DNA from: Alistipes sp. CAG:435
GTDB taxonomy: Bacteria; Bacteroidota; Bacteroidia; Bacteroidales; UBA932
DNA: 64,000 nucleotides
Assembly (NCBI GenBank): GCA_000433355.1
Contig: FR893179.1
Location: 129,929 to 193,928, forward strand
Reading direction: 5' to 3'
A program made the translations under genes and the position numbers. The notes beneath the pieces were generated by a model that did no database searches, was not told the origin of the DNA, and saw nothing but the letters and a program-made list of their open reading frames with translations. Below, piece by piece: positions 16,701 to 24,653 of this stretch; position 1 is the first letter of the stretch, and each line of letters starts with the position of its first letter.

Positions 16701-17321
16701 TTAAAATCTGTAGCCGATACCGAAACGGCCTCCGAGAACCATGGAGCCGAAGGCGCATTCTACTATGCCATAGACGGATTTGTAGGAGATTTGATAGCCA
16801 AGAGGAAGTACCTCGTAGGCTGGAAGCAATTTTGATATGCTGTGGCCTTGATTATTGCCATGTCTGTAGGTAGCTCCGGCCGCTATACCAGCATAGACAC
16901 TGAACGGGGGCTTTTCGTAAAAGGTGAATCTGACTTGACCCGCAATAGAAAAGTCGGAAAACTCTTTTTTTCCGATCGTTCTATGAGTTTTCGGGTCGAT
17001 CAAGTCTCCCCACAATGTGTAGTATCCTAACTTTCCTCCGACTTTCAACCATTTCTTAAGTATAATGTTGGCATCCATAGACACTTCAGGAAACATCCCG
17101 GTTGAATAGTACGGTTCGTAGAAATAGTATAAGTCATGATTATGTCGTACCGTCGAATTCGGAAACTCATTGGATGAAACCAGTGCGCCAGGTACAATGC
17201 CGACTGTCAGGTTCACTTCGTATCTGGCCTCTTTCAGAAGCGTGCCCTGTGCGCTTGCCTTAAATCCTATACAAAAAACAAGGAGCGTCGCTAAGGCCGC
17301 TCCTGTTACGTTTATCCTCAT
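16701..17321 (-). CDS. Outer-membrane beta-barrel protein, paralogue 1
   Basis: 206 residues with a Sec signal peptide (cleavage about SAQ, residue 25) and alternating amphipathic strands ending in an aromatic residue (GIGYRF), the usual outer-membrane insertion signal. It aligns along its length with the 207-residue protein at 18008-18631: both have 'YEVNLTVG/YEANLMVG', 'WLKVG...GY', 'DPKTHRTIGKKEFSDFSI/DPRGYKKIGEKTLNDYSL', 'VYAGIAAGA/MYAGIGAGA'. Function unknown. The two paralogues flank a small lipoprotein, together a probable three-gene surface unit on the minus strand. Confidence 0.8.
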   Translation of the reverse strand: MRINVTGAALATLLVFCIGFKASAQGTLLKEARYEVNLTVGIVPGALVSSNEFPNSTVRHNHDLYYFYEPYYSTGMFPEVSMDANIILKKWLKVGGKLGYYTLWGDLIDPKTHRTIGKKEFSDFSIAGQVRFTFYEKPPFSVYAGIAAGATYRHGNNQGHSISKLLPAYEVLPLGYQISYKSVYGIVECAFGSMVLGGRFGIGYRF

Positions 17322-17363
17322 GATTGATCAGACTAAAGGTGTGACGATGTCTGTCCGGAGCGA

Positions 17364-17996
17364 TTAATACGTTCTGACAAGGCTGTAGTCATCAAGCCCG
17401 CCGCGGAGGATCATGACGATCGAATCAATGGCCTTGCCGTCTTTGTACACAAGCATATTCAGTTGCCCCTTGCAGCTGCCCCATGAATATCCCGTGTCCC
17501 CGATCGTGTAGGTAAGAGGCTCTTCCGGCGTGGAGAATTTGCAGGAGTAGCCTTTCTGTTCCCGTCTTTCACCTTCGATGGTGACTTTCCAGCTGTGGAA
17601 GTGATTGTAGTCACCTGGCAGCATTCTGGCTGTTATTGTATAGTCGGTAGGGTATGAATCATCGCCGAGGAACCAGTATTCCAGATTCTTGTTGGAGACG
17701 ATCCACGTGCTGTCTTCCGCCGCTTTCTCAACCTTTACTCCCGGGATTCTGTATGACGGGTCATCCGGTGTCATGACAGAAGTCTTGCTTTGGATGTTGG
17801 CCTTTCCTTTGATTTTGTACTCCAGAATCTTGAGGTTGTCAACTATCAGGTTGTTGGCGATGCACATCATGTAAGGACCCATTGAATATGTCACCTCACC
17901 ATCGCTGCCTGCAAACTCTTTCTCAGCCTTGCTGCATGATGATGCAGCGATAATTGTCGCAGCGATCACTGTCGCGATTGATAAAATTCTTTTCAT
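17364..17996 (-). CDS. Small uncharacterised lipoprotein
   Basis: 210 residues from the ATG at 17996 (a TTG nine bases upstream is less likely). Lipobox AASSC, mature protein starting with Cys then SKAEKEF. The rest is beta-rich with Tyr and Trp residues (YWFLGDDSYPTDYTIT, GDTGYSWGSCKGQLN); no domain recognised. It lies between two paralogous barrel genes (11 nt after the upstream one), which suggests it works with them at the outer membrane, as inference. Confidence 0.7.
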   Translation of the reverse strand: MKRILSIATVIAATIIAASSCSKAEKEFAGSDGEVTYSMGPYMMCIANNLIVDNLKILEYKIKGKANIQSKTSVMTPDDPSYRIPGVKVEKAAEDSTWIVSNKNLEYWFLGDDSYPTDYTITARMLPGDYNHFHSWKVTIEGERREQKGYSCKFSTPEEPLTYTIGDTGYSWGSCKGQLNMLVYKDGKAIDSIVMILRGGLDDYSLVRTY

Positions 17997-18007
17997 GATA
18001 TTCAAGT

Positions 18008-18631
18008 TTAGAATCTGTAACCTAATCCACCTCTGACTCCGCCCATTCTGGTGCCGGCCACAATCTCAAGCGTCGTGTATATCTTATGATCCATCCATTG
18101 GAAACCCAGCGGAATGAACTCTACGGCAGGGAGAATCTTGGAATATGTTTCTCCGCGGTCTTTCCCGGCCCAGACGGAGGCTCCGGCACCGATTCCGGCG
18201 TACATCCTGAACAACTGCCTGTTGATGAATGTGAATTTAGCCTGTCCAAGCAGAGAGTAGTCGTTCAAGGTCTTTTCTCCGATCTTCTTGTAGCCCCGAG
18301 GGTCGAACACATTCGCCCACGCTTTGGCGTAGCCCGCGCTGGCTCCGACTTTCAGCCACTTGGTGAGATAGACATTGAAATCCGCTGTGTAGAAGGCTGA
18401 GAAGCCAGGATCTCCGGTGTATGTCTCATAGAAATCACTGAGCTCTTTCCTGTAATAATGGCGAGACGGAAACTCATCGCTGTCGTAGGCCATCTGCATC
18501 ACACCGACCATCAGGTTGGCTTCGTACATGTACCCTTTGACATCCCCGGAGGATGTCTGCGCCCCGGCCGGCAATGCCATGCCTAAAAGCATCACTCCAG
18601 CCGCGCAGAGCGCTTTCAAAACTGTTTTCAT
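18008..18631 (-). CDS. Outer-membrane beta-barrel protein, paralogue 2
   Basis: 207 residues, signal peptide with cleavage about AGAQ (residue 25), eight or so predicted amphipathic strands, C-terminal GLGYRF. Clearly homologous to the protein at 16701-17321, from which it is separated by one lipoprotein gene, so the arrangement probably arose by tandem duplication. Likely first gene of the unit. Two family A repeats lie upstream. Confidence 0.8.
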   Translation of the reverse strand: MKTVLKALCAAGVMLLGMALPAGAQTSSGDVKGYMYEANLMVGVMQMAYDSDEFPSRHYYRKELSDFYETYTGDPGFSAFYTADFNVYLTKWLKVGASAGYAKAWANVFDPRGYKKIGEKTLNDYSLLGQAKFTFINRQLFRMYAGIGAGASVWAGKDRGETYSKILPAVEFIPLGFQWMDHKIYTTLEIVAGTRMGGVRGGLGYRF

Positions 18632-18705
18632 AATATCGTTGGTTTAAAATGGTTATCTTTGGTTTCGGTCACTGATTTGTATTACTAGTCGCTGAGCAAA
18701 TCCTC

Positions 18706-18729
18706 GGTCGCTGAGCCTGTCGAAGCGAC
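18706..18729. repeat. Repeat family A copy
   Basis: GGTCGCTGAGCCTGTCGAAG then CGAC. A further degenerate half copy lies at about 18667. Confidence 0.88.
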
Positions 18730-18750
18730 GTTACAAGTTGAAACGATCAT

Positions 18751-18774
18751 GTCGCTTCGACAGGCTCGGTGACC
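18751..18774. repeat. Repeat family A copy
   Basis: GTCGCTTCGACAGGCTCGGT then GACC; inverted relative to the copy 21 nt away, so the pair can form a long stem-loop. Confidence 0.88.
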
Positions 18775-18782
18775 ACAGGCTG

Positions 18783-19796
18783 TCATTGGTAATATTCAGG
18801 ATAATGCGTCAGGTCTTTGGTCGAGCCGTCACGCAGGCGGATGTACGAATCGAGTTTCCGTTCGCCCTCATGGAGCACGATGACTCTGCTGCCGTTCATT
18901 CCGATGTTGTTGTAAACTGTCGCCGCGCCGCTGTACCGCCCGTAGGCCAGCATGATGCCGTAGTAACCGACCGAACAGTCGTTGTCGTGGTCATGCCCGC
19001 AGAAGACCGCCATCACGTCCCCGCACTCAAGCATCTTGCAGAAAAGACCCGAGTTGAAATGCGAGGAGCAGATTGTCTCACGGTGGGTGCCGTACGCCTT
19101 GAAGTTCAGGTCTTCTCTGTACGCGTAGGCATATTCAGGGAGAGGAATATGCATGAACGCCACGGAAGGAAGCGGCTTTCCGCCGTGTGCTGAGGTGATG
19201 GTGCAGCTTGTCTTGCCGTACCATTCCACCTGGTCAGAATGGGCGTAGTCGTAGTCATAGCTCTTGATGGCTTTCTTGGAAAGCGGCGATTCGCTTCCGG
19301 TATCGAAGCACCATACGACAGAGGCGGTCGTGTCCGCTGAGTGAGACTTTACCTCAAGGAAATAATTGCCTTCTCCGTGCAGACCCGGGGTGTCTCCGGC
19401 GACGCAAAGCGGTCTGGTCATCGCATCTTTCAAAAGTGCGGCGTTGGTCTGGTCAAACTCCTTGTCGTGGTTGCCGAAGACAATCCCGTAAGGCACACCG
19501 AATTTGTCAAGGGTGTCGAGAAGGATCCTGTAGTTCTCAAGAGCAGGCTTGGCATAGACTTGGTCGCCAGTCAGCATGATCAGGTCTGGCTTTTCCGCTG
19601 TGATGGCGTTCCTGATGTTCTCCCAGACAAGCGGAGTTGTCTCATTGGAAGGAATTAGATGAGTGTCAGTGAATTGAAGAATCTTGAATTCTCCATCCGA
19701 ACCGAATCTGAGTGTCGGTTTCAACGGTTTCTTAGCGGAAACCGAAACACAGACAGCGATTGCCATCAATGCGGAAATCAGTCTTTTAATATTCAT
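18783..19796 (-). CDS. Calcineurin-like metallophosphoesterase, exported
   Basis: 337 residues from the ATG at 19796 (upstream TTG not favoured). Signal peptide ending near VSA-KK. Metallophosphoesterase motifs in order: FTDTHL (DxH), GDQV, GNHDKE, a histidine in FMHIPLPEYAYA, and CGHDHDND, all metal ligands of the fold. Probably a periplasmic phosphoesterase of the purple-acid-phosphatase-like/Icc group found beside glycoside hydrolases in Bacteroidetes; substrate unknown. It starts 6 nt after the stop of the GH106-like gene and is co-transcribed with it. Confidence 0.88.
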   Translation of the reverse strand: MNIKRLISALMAIAVCVSVSAKKPLKPTLRFGSDGEFKILQFTDTHLIPSNETTPLVWENIRNAITAEKPDLIMLTGDQVYAKPALENYRILLDTLDKFGVPYGIVFGNHDKEFDQTNAALLKDAMTRPLCVAGDTPGLHGEGNYFLEVKSHSADTTASVVWCFDTGSESPLSKKAIKSYDYDYAHSDQVEWYGKTSCTITSAHGGKPLPSVAFMHIPLPEYAYAYREDLNFKAYGTHRETICSSHFNSGLFCKMLECGDVMAVFCGHDHDNDCSVGYYGIMLAYGRYSGAATVYNNIGMNGSRVIVLHEGERKLDSYIRLRDGSTKDLTHYPEYYQ

Positions 19797-19802
19797 GATC
19801 AA

Positions 19803-22800
19803 TTATTTGGTCGTTGTTTCTCCTATAATTCTGACTGGCCCTATAAGTCCGGCAGGGAGCAGCGGCTCCTCAGGCTTGAAGAACTCCATCTGGGTGTAGG
19901 TGATCTTCTTTGTCACACCCGGCTGGACATCCCCGACGAGGCGGTTGTGCCACATATTGATGACCTTGACCTCGATGGTGTTTTCTCCGTTCCTCACTGC
20001 CTTGGTGATGTCAACCTTGAACGGGGCGTTCCAGAACACTCCCAGATTCTTTCCGTTCACGGTCACTTCCGCCAGATCTTTCACATCACCTAAATCCAGA
20101 ATGACGGAATCCTTGCCTCGAATTTCCTTCTTTTTTAACTTGAATATGTTCGAATATGTCACCGCTCCGGAGAAGTACTTGATTCCCGGCTCGGAACTCT
20201 CTGTAAGTGAGGTAAGTTCGTTGAATGTCGCACTTTCCGGAGCTCCGCGTCCCTGCTGGAACTTGACTGACCAAGGAGTGTTGAGCTCCACGATTGTCTC
20301 TTCGCTTGTCTCAGGCAGCTCAACTTTCGCCACATCGGTGTTTTCTGTGAATATGACGAAGGCAGACTGGTGCTGTGTCAGGCTCATCTTTACGTTGGTC
20401 CTGCCGTCAGCGATCTCATAGCTGACCGGTTCGGTTGAAGCGTCCTCCGCGTGCCAGATTACAGGCTTTTTGCCCGTTGTCCTGAATGAAGCCGTGATGT
20501 CTCTCGTGTCCTTGGAAAGGTTTGTCACCCAGTAGATTTCACCATCGGAAAGGTTTCTGTGGACGAACTTGATGTCCTTGTTGTTTCCGCTTGCTATGCT
20601 GAAATCGGGTTTGAGACTCATGGCGGAAAGGACTTTTTCCGCAGGCACTCCTGCGGTGACATTCTTGCGGCCAGTGTTCCAGATGTCTTTCACAAGAGCC
20701 TTGAACTCTTCCTCCGTGCCGGTGTTGCCGGCGAGTTTCTGAGGCTTGGCTCCGCAGATCACGACTCCGGCGTCCGCGAACACCTTGATCTTCCGCAGGA
20801 TGTCGATTGACATGTGTTTCACGTTGGCGTCGAGCATCAGTACCTTGTACTTCATGCCGCTCGGAACGGTAAGAAGTCCGTTCTCGGCCTTGGCCAGATC
20901 ACGGATCACGGACGGGCTGAAATAGTCGTAGTTGTAGCCGTAAGGAAGGGCCGGGACTTTCTTGAGCATTATTCCCGTTGCGTTGTTGTCCTCACCGTAG
21001 TAGTAGGCGACATCGGCCACGAAACGGCCTTGCTGGAGCATATAGCAGCTACGTGAAAGGTAATCCGTCCATGCCTTCGCCTGGTCGGCCCAGGTCTGGT
21101 GACGGTCGAACCATTGGCCGTATTTTCCGAGACCGAGTCCCGGGACCTTGTCGTCAACCGGCTGGTGAGGTGATGTGTGGATCACGAATCGGTTCAGTCC
21201 GGCGGCCATCGCTGCATCGGCTGTTGGTTTGAGCACGGCAGGGGAGAAGACCCAGGCCCCGTCCCTGTAGCCGTCGGATGTGAACGACTCCGCGGCGGCG
21301 ATGTTCTGGCCGTAGATGTGAGCCACGGAGGCGGATTCGCGCACGTCGGCCTCGAAACGAGGATTGAATATTTTTTCGTTCTTGTAGTCCATCCAGAAGG
21401 CTGACATCGGAATCTCGGCGTACCTCTTGCAGTCCATTCCGTCGGAGAGGTTGGCGCGGTAGTTCTCGTGGCTTTCCGTGTATCGCTTCATTCCGTAAGG
21501 CTTCAGGATCTCGTTCTGGAGGTCGTAGTGGTATTCGGAGATCATGTCTCCGATCGTCCTTCTCCAGTCGAACAGGAAACGCTCGGTCTCCTCGGTGTTG
21601 TTCAGAACCATTCCTGTCAGTGCTGGCATCCAGCGGAGAAGATCGTAGCCTTTTCTGGCCTTGAACTCTTCGAACATATTCCTGGTCCACGTCTGCGCTC
21701 CCGCCTCGTAGCTGTCTGTGAGGAGATATTCAATGCCACCCTTGCCGAGCTTTCCGCCGGAGGCCTCGACGTAGGTCTGGAGGTAGTTGTGGAAATATTC
21801 AGTGATGGCTTTCGGGTCGAGCTTGTCAACCTCAAGGCCGGTGGCTTCCGGTGAGGCGGGATGGTTGGTCTTGCCGGTCAGGCTGTAGCCGAAACGGAAT
21901 ATTCTCCAGTTGCCTTCCGGAGCGTTCCATGTGAGAGTGCCGTCCTTGACGTATGGTGTGAGATCGACCACATCCTCAAGTCTGGCCGCCTCACTGCTGT
22001 ACGGAGTGTCCTCCATCCAGAGCAAGCGGTAGAAACTGTTGCCGGCCTTGTCTCCGGCGAGCTGGATTCTTGTGACCGTTGAGAGTGCGAATTGGGCTAT
22101 TCCGAATTCGCAGTCCTTCTTTCCTTTGTTGTCTTTAAGGCTGAGTCTGAAATATTTGGCAGTGGTGGCCGGGATGGCGTAGGTCCTTTGTGCCGTGGCC
22201 TGATAGGAAAGGTTGATGCTCTTGAAGTTGACTCCGTCATCGCTGTACTGGAGTTCCTTCGTGTGGACGTAAGGATTTGTGTCCTTCCTGAGCTCGGAGA
22301 CCACAACGGCCTTGATGGTCTGAGGCTCAGCGAATTCGTACTGGATCCAGCACTTGCCGTTCTTGTCGGTTTTGACGTCGAGGTAGTCTCCGACGCTGTC
22401 ACCGGTGATCCTTTCGAGCATTTCCTCGCCTGTGGCATCGCAACCGCTTGAAGTGATTACAGGATGCAACTCTTTGAGGTTGATGTCCTTGTCACTGAGC
22501 TTCACTCCGACAACGGCAATGTCCCTATAGAACTTTTTCCTGAGGAAAACCTGAGATACTCCGTCGAACGAGCCGGTGAAATCCATAAACGGTCCGGTGA
22601 TGTCGAAGCCCTCCGGGAGTTTCAGGCTGACAGGCTGTCCGCCCTTGATCTCGACCTGTCTCCAGACGAGTTTCTTCATAGCGTCCTCGTCCTTGACCCA
22701 CGGGCCGCCGGTCTCGCTCCAGCCTGGGGAACTTGCGATGGTCATCTCCATGTCAAGGCTGTCCGCGAGGTTGATGGCGTACTTGAAAGCGTCCTTCCAT

Positions 22801-23129
22801 TCCGGGGTCATATATATGAGCCTCTTGTCCACAATCTGCGGGGTCTCAAGGCCGGCGTCGAAGTTGTGGAATCCTACGATTCCGGTCTTCTGCATCCACA
22901 GAAGGTCTTTCTTGATTCCGTCCTTGGTGATGTTTCCGTTCATCCAGTGCCACCACACCCTCGGGCGGGCGGACTTCGGCGGATTCTGGAACTCCTTGTA
23001 GAGATCCTGCCCGGTCGCTGAGCCTGTCGAAGCGCCGGCGGCCACATTCTCTTTACTATGCGCGAAAGCCGCGACCGACAATGTCAGCGCGGCGATCGCA
23101 GCAGCAATATTCCGTGATTCCTTAATCAT
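19803..23129 (-). CDS. GH106-like alpha-L-rhamnosidase
   Basis: 1108 residues with a signal peptide (cleavage about AFA-HS). The start of the mature domain, 'PPKSARPRVWWHWMNGNITKDGIKKDLLWMQKTGIVGFHNFDAG', is the hallmark of the GH106/related (alpha-L-rhamnosidase) family, followed by internal galactose-binding-type beta-sandwich segments (WIQYEFAEPQTIKAVVVSEL) and a C-terminal sugar-binding-like domain (VTVNGKNLGVFWNAPFKVDIT). Expected to cleave rhamnose from pectin-type glycans in the periplasm. A family A repeat (23013-23036) is translated between the signal peptide and the catalytic domain. Followed by the phosphoesterase. Confidence 0.85.
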   Translation of the reverse strand: MIKESRNIAAAIAALTLSVAAFAHSKENVAAGASTGSATGQDLYKEFQNPPKSARPRVWWHWMNGNITKDGIKKDLLWMQKTGIVGFHNFDAGLETPQIVDKRLIYMTPEWKDAFKYAINLADSLDMEMTIASSPGWSETGGPWVKDEDAMKKLVWRQVEIKGGQPVSLKLPEGFDITGPFMDFTGSFDGVSQVFLRKKFYRDIAVVGVKLSDKDINLKELHPVITSSGCDATGEEMLERITGDSVGDYLDVKTDKNGKCWIQYEFAEPQTIKAVVVSELRKDTNPYVHTKELQYSDDGVNFKSINLSYQATAQRTYAIPATTAKYFRLSLKDNKGKKDCEFGIAQFALSTVTRIQLAGDKAGNSFYRLLWMEDTPYSSEAARLEDVVDLTPYVKDGTLTWNAPEGNWRIFRFGYSLTGKTNHPASPEATGLEVDKLDPKAITEYFHNYLQTYVEASGGKLGKGGIEYLLTDSYEAGAQTWTRNMFEEFKARKGYDLLRWMPALTGMVLNNTEETERFLFDWRRTIGDMISEYHYDLQNEILKPYGMKRYTESHENYRANLSDGMDCKRYAEIPMSAFWMDYKNEKIFNPRFEADVRESASVAHIYGQNIAAAESFTSDGYRDGAWVFSPAVLKPTADAAMAAGLNRFVIHTSPHQPVDDKVPGLGLGKYGQWFDRHQTWADQAKAWTDYLSRSCYMLQQGRFVADVAYYYGEDNNATGIMLKKVPALPYGYNYDYFSPSVIRDLAKAENGLLTVPSGMKYKVLMLDANVKHMSIDILRKIKVFADAGVVICGAKPQKLAGNTGTEEEFKALVKDIWNTGRKNVTAGVPAEKVLSAMSLKPDFSIASGNNKDIKFVHRNLSDGEIYWVTNLSKDTRDITASFRTTGKKPVIWHAEDASTEPVSYEIADGRTNVKMSLTQHQSAFVIFTENTDVAKVELPETSEETIVELNTPWSVKFQQGRGAPESATFNELTSLTESSEPGIKYFSGAVTYSNIFKLKKKEIRGKDSVILDLGDVKDLAEVTVNGKNLGVFWNAPFKVDITKAVRNGENTIEVKVINMWHNRLVGDVQPGVTKKITYTQMEFFKPEEPLLPAGLIGPVRIIGETTTK
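23013..23036. repeat. Repeat family A copy inside the GH106-like gene
   Basis: GGTCGCTGAGCCTGTCGAAG then CGCC; translated as GASTGSATG just after the signal peptide. Confidence 0.85.
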
Positions 23130-23145
23130 AGATGCTGTTGTTCTT

Positions 23146-23195
23146 CAAATATTTATAAAACACTACTGTGCAAATATTTATAAAATACTACTGTG
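23146..23195. repeat. Tandem duplication, 2 x 25 bp, at the yqeY-like stop
   Basis: The unit CAAATATTTATAAAA-(C/T)-ACTACTGTG occurs at 23146-23170 and 23171-23195 with one difference. The stop codon of the YqeY-like gene (23188-23190) lies in the second unit, and the first covers the leader of the GH106-like gene. Confidence 0.9.
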
Positions 23196-23637
23196 CGAGC
23201 AGTTCCTTTACGATAGTCGAGATCAAACGGCCGTCAGCCTGTCCTGCCAACTTCTTGGTCGCCGCTCCCATAACCTTGCCCATATCTTTAGGACCGGTCG
23301 CTCCGACCTCGGCGACAACCTCTTTAAGAATATTCCTGACCTCGTCCTCGGAAAGTGCCTTCGGCAGGTAGGCTTCCATCACCTTCATCTCGGCGAGTTC
23401 TTTCTCGGCGAGTTCCGGACGGTTGCCCTGGGTGTAGAGCTCAGCGGACTCCTTGCGCTGCTTCACGAGCTTCTGGATGATTTTCAGCACGTCAGCGTCT
23501 GAGAGTTCGTGTTCCGTTCCTGATGTCTTCGCGAGGAGAATCTCTGACTTGATGCCTCTTGTCGCGTTAAGGCGAGACTCATCGTGAGCCTTCATCGCCT
23601 CCATTATGTCCTTCTGGATCTGTTGTTCGAGTGCCAT
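23188..23637 (-). CDS. GatB/YqeY domain protein
   Basis: 149 residues from the ATG at 23637 (MALEQQIQKDIMEAMK), the usual YqeY start; a 14-codon longer frame exists but overlaps a promoter-like element. The sequence shows the helical YqeY pattern (ARDESRLNATRG-like start, LVKQRKESAELYTQGNRPELAEKE, MEAYLPKALSEDEV, DMGKVMGA). The domain is shared with the tail of GatB and is thought to bind tRNA; the stand-alone protein has no firm function. An inverted repeat adjoins the start. Confidence 0.9.
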   Translation of the reverse strand: MALEQQIQKDIMEAMKAHDESRLNATRGIKSEILLAKTSGTEHELSDADVLKIIQKLVKQRKESAELYTQGNRPELAEKELAEMKVMEAYLPKALSEDEVRNILKEVVAEVGATGPKDMGKVMGAATKKLAGQADGRLISTIVKELLAQ

Positions 23638-23638
23638 A

Positions 23639-23684
23639 GTAAAATGTGTTTTTAATGTTCGTTCTACAAATTTACACATTTTAC
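23639..23684 (-). promoter_or_regulatory. Promoter element in an inverted repeat upstream of the yqeY-like gene
   Basis: On the minus strand TAAATTTG (23674-23667) fits the -7 box. GTAAAATGTG (23639-23648) and CACATTTTAC (23675-23684) are perfect 10-bp inverted repeats that bracket it. No -33 match. Confidence 0.45.
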
Positions 23685-23730
23685 CACCAATTATGTAATC
23701 CTTAAAGAATAACTTGGCTATCTTTGAATG

Positions 23731-23823
23731 TCTTTTCGGTCTATATGTCTTTTCCCATCAGCCATGTGCCACCGGCACACTCCTACCTCCCAAAGGCATC
23801 ATCCTCTAAAATACCGCCAAATC
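23731..23823 (+). repeat. Repeat family E, copy 2
   Basis: Starts TCTTTTCGGTCTATAT, shares CATGTGCCACCGGCACACTCCT, ends GCCAAATC, as in 13535-13629. Upstream of ridA. Confidence 0.8.
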
Positions 23824-23838
23824 TTTACCAAGATTATT

Positions 23839-23880
23839 TCACCTCAAAGAACATTTCAAACTATTCAAAGCTGCATCTTA
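23839..23880 (+). repeat. Partial copy of repeat family C
   Basis: TTCACCTCAAAGAACATTTC and then a close match to the right terminal repeat (CTATTCAAAGCTGCATCTTA). The left two thirds of the element are absent. Confidence 0.75.
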
Positions 23881-23946
23881 TTTATTAACGCTTACTACTA
23901 TGTTTGCGAAGTTTCTTGGAAGCCCTTTTGACTCTGTCTGTAGTTT

Positions 23947-23979
23947 TTTGGCAAATTACTTTTCAATTTCCTAAATTTG
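23947..23979 (+). promoter_or_regulatory. Promoter of ridA
   Basis: TTTG (23947-23950), 21 nt, TAAATTTG (23972-23979); ATG 16 nt downstream. Confidence 0.7.
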
Positions 23980-23995
23980 GCAAAAATTTGATTTT

Positions 23996-24373
23996 ATGAG
24001 ACAGATAAGCACAGAAAAGGCTCCTGCCGCCATCGGCCCGTACAGCCAGGCCATCGAGCATAACGGTTTCATCTTCGTTTCCGGCCAGCTTCCTATCGAT
24101 CCTGCCACCGGTGCGTTCCCGGAAGGGGGAGTGGAGGCCCAGACCCGTCAGTCCCTGACCAATCTCAAGTCAATCCTCGAGCAGGCTGGCTCCGACCTCA
24201 ACAAAGTCCTGAAGACCACCGTATTCCTCGCTGACATGAATGATTTCGCCGCGATGAACGGAATCTATTCCGAGTTCTTCAAAGCCCCGTTCCCGGCCCG
24301 CTGCGCCTTCGCCGTCAAGACCCTCCCGAAAGGAGCCCTCGTCGAGATCGAGTGCATCGCCGCCGCGGAGTAG
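23996..24373 (+). CDS. ridA: RidA family enamine/imine deaminase
   Basis: 125 residues, full RidA length. Conserved features: GPYSQAI near the start, VSGQLPID, the active-site Arg at 102 in PARCAFAVKTLP, and the C-terminal VEIECIAA. RidA hydrolyses reactive 2-aminoacrylate and related enamines released by PLP enzymes, protecting transaminases and others. Single gene with its own promoter. Its last ten codons are duplicated 74 nt downstream (24424-24456). Confidence 0.95.
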   Translation: MRQISTEKAPAAIGPYSQAIEHNGFIFVSGQLPIDPATGAFPEGGVEAQTRQSLTNLKSILEQAGSDLNKVLKTTVFLADMNDFAAMNGIYSEFFKAPFPARCAFAVKTLPKGALVEIECIAAAE

Positions 24374-24456
24374 CTTCGCTGGTTCCAATGAATAGGATTA
24401 CCGTCTCTCTCAACGAGGGACTCGAGTGCATCGCCGCCGCAGAGTAGCTTCGCTGG
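24350..24456 (+). repeat. Duplicated 3' end of ridA
   Basis: A 33-bp segment starting GAGTGCATCGCCGCCGC and ending AGTAGCTTCGCTGG occurs at 24350-24382 (last ridA codons, stop and beyond) and at 24424-24456, with one base difference. Confidence 0.9.
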
Positions 24457-24547
24457 AGCGCACAGCCTTTCATCGAGCCAAGATCGCAGATTTGGATTAT
24501 TATTTCAAGCTGAGACATCACAGTCCAAACGAGCTTTTTCGGAGGGC

Positions 24548-24653
24548 TTGGCAGATAATGTATTGATTATTAATTAAAAAGGCTTTCTCGTGGTTTCTAA
24601 ATGATAACCATGAGAAAGTTTATTTCGCACATTATCAAGTATTTAGGTGCCAA
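24548..24653. repeat. Repeat family B, copy 1 (106 bp)
   Basis: Ends TTGGCA and TGCCAA; left arm GCAGATAATGTATTGATT; internal stem CTTTCTCGTGGTT (24583-24595) with AACCATGAGAAAG (24606-24618, one G-T pair). The right end overlaps the last codons of the RAYT gene. Confidence 0.88.
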
